Below the pieces are notes generated by a model that searched no databases, was not told the DNA's origin, and saw only the letters and a program-made list of their open reading frames with translations. A program made the translations under genes and the position numbers. A DNA stretch of 20,525 bases, taken from NCBI GenBank assembly GCA_948676835.1, contig CAPOZU010000024.1, positions 1-20,525 on the forward strand. The letters are read 5' to 3'. Numbering within the stretch: the stretch's first letter is position 1; each line of letters starts with the position of its first letter. This DNA is from an uncultured Clostridia bacterium. GTDB lineage: Bacteria; Bacillota; Clostridia; TANB77; CAG-508. Positions 20,450-20,525 of this stretch are shown here, in pieces.

Positions 20450-20525
20450 GGTTCTTTGTCAATAGTTGGGGTGGAATATTTGTAAACTAAGATGAGCGTA
20501 AGCTTTATCTAACTTTTGATTATTT
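20450..20525. repeat. Probable IS-like terminus at right window edge
   Basis: From 20450 the plus strand reads GGTTCTTTGTCAATAG, then TTGGGGTGG, then an AGC/GCT hairpin and TATCTAACTT. It matches the left edge (75 to 1, minus strand) in all three blocks. GGTTCTTTGTCAA resembles ISL3-family ends, but the body is outside the window. Confidence 0.4.

Noticed and set aside
1..20525. CRISPR array
   Set aside because: No regularly spaced direct repeats with unique spacers were seen on either strand; the only tandem repeats are the four 10-bp units at 15041-15080.

Overview
The window comes from an AT-rich chromosome (by eye about a quarter G+C) with strong Gram-positive ribosome binding sites, sigma-A type promoters and the standard genetic code. 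The gene families (PadR/SEDS/VanZ, DUF2975-XRE-DUF4173, DUF1287, choline-binding wall repeats, MobV relaxase, a Spo0A C-terminal domain) point to a Firmicute, most likely a gut Clostridia-type commensal. Species cannot be given.

Positions 1-10830 are host chromosome, coded almost wholly on the minus strand. From right to left in transcription order: a small membrane protein gene (10648-10454); a DUF1287 hydrolase-like gene with an anchored protein of unknown function (10347-8077); a secreted choline-binding-repeat protein (7976-6654) that is visibly less AT-rich than its neighbours; an operon of DUF2975, an XRE regulator broken by a one-base frameshift, and DUF4173 (6434-4297); an operon of a PadR repressor, a SEDS (FtsW/RodA-like) protein and VanZ (4124-1916); and an ECF sigma factor with its probable membrane anti-sigma (1816-124).

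Positions 10836-10912 are an intact CAT-anticodon tRNA gene (Met type) with a consensus promoter. Its 3' end is the insertion site of an integrative and mobilizable element of about 9.16 kb (10902-20071), bounded by a 13-bp direct repeat. Next to the tRNA lies a leftward mobility operon: sigma-region-4-like protein, DUF3846 protein, a 64-aa protein, then oriT, MobV relaxase, excisionase-like protein and tyrosine integrase. The oriT is recognisable from the pMV158-type nick sequence and sits at the centre of a long nested inverted repeat. A divergent control region follows, with an XRE regulator facing left and, facing right, a promoter, about 400 nt of strongly structured RNA containing an 18-codon open frame, and an intrinsic terminator. 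Rightward genes then encode a stand-alone Spo0A C-terminal DNA-binding domain, a 37-aa possibly Spo0E-like peptide, DUF3788, a zinc-ribbon protein, a frameshifted small membrane protein, a CAT-fold acetyltransferase and a small anchored protein. Several cargo genes are separated by a repeated AAATTACAA(GTTAT) spacer. A four-helix membrane protein closes the element.

Past the right attachment site the original tRNA terminator remains, stranded 9.2 kb from its gene, followed by a small host membrane protein. The two window edges carry related sequences in inverted orientation that look like insertion-sequence termini running out of the window.

The most unusual parts are the structured RNA with its hidden 18-aa frame, the Spo0A_C/Spo0E-like pair on a mobile element, the nested inverted repeat around the nick site, and four tandem 10-bp repeats next to the likely promoter of the mobility operon.
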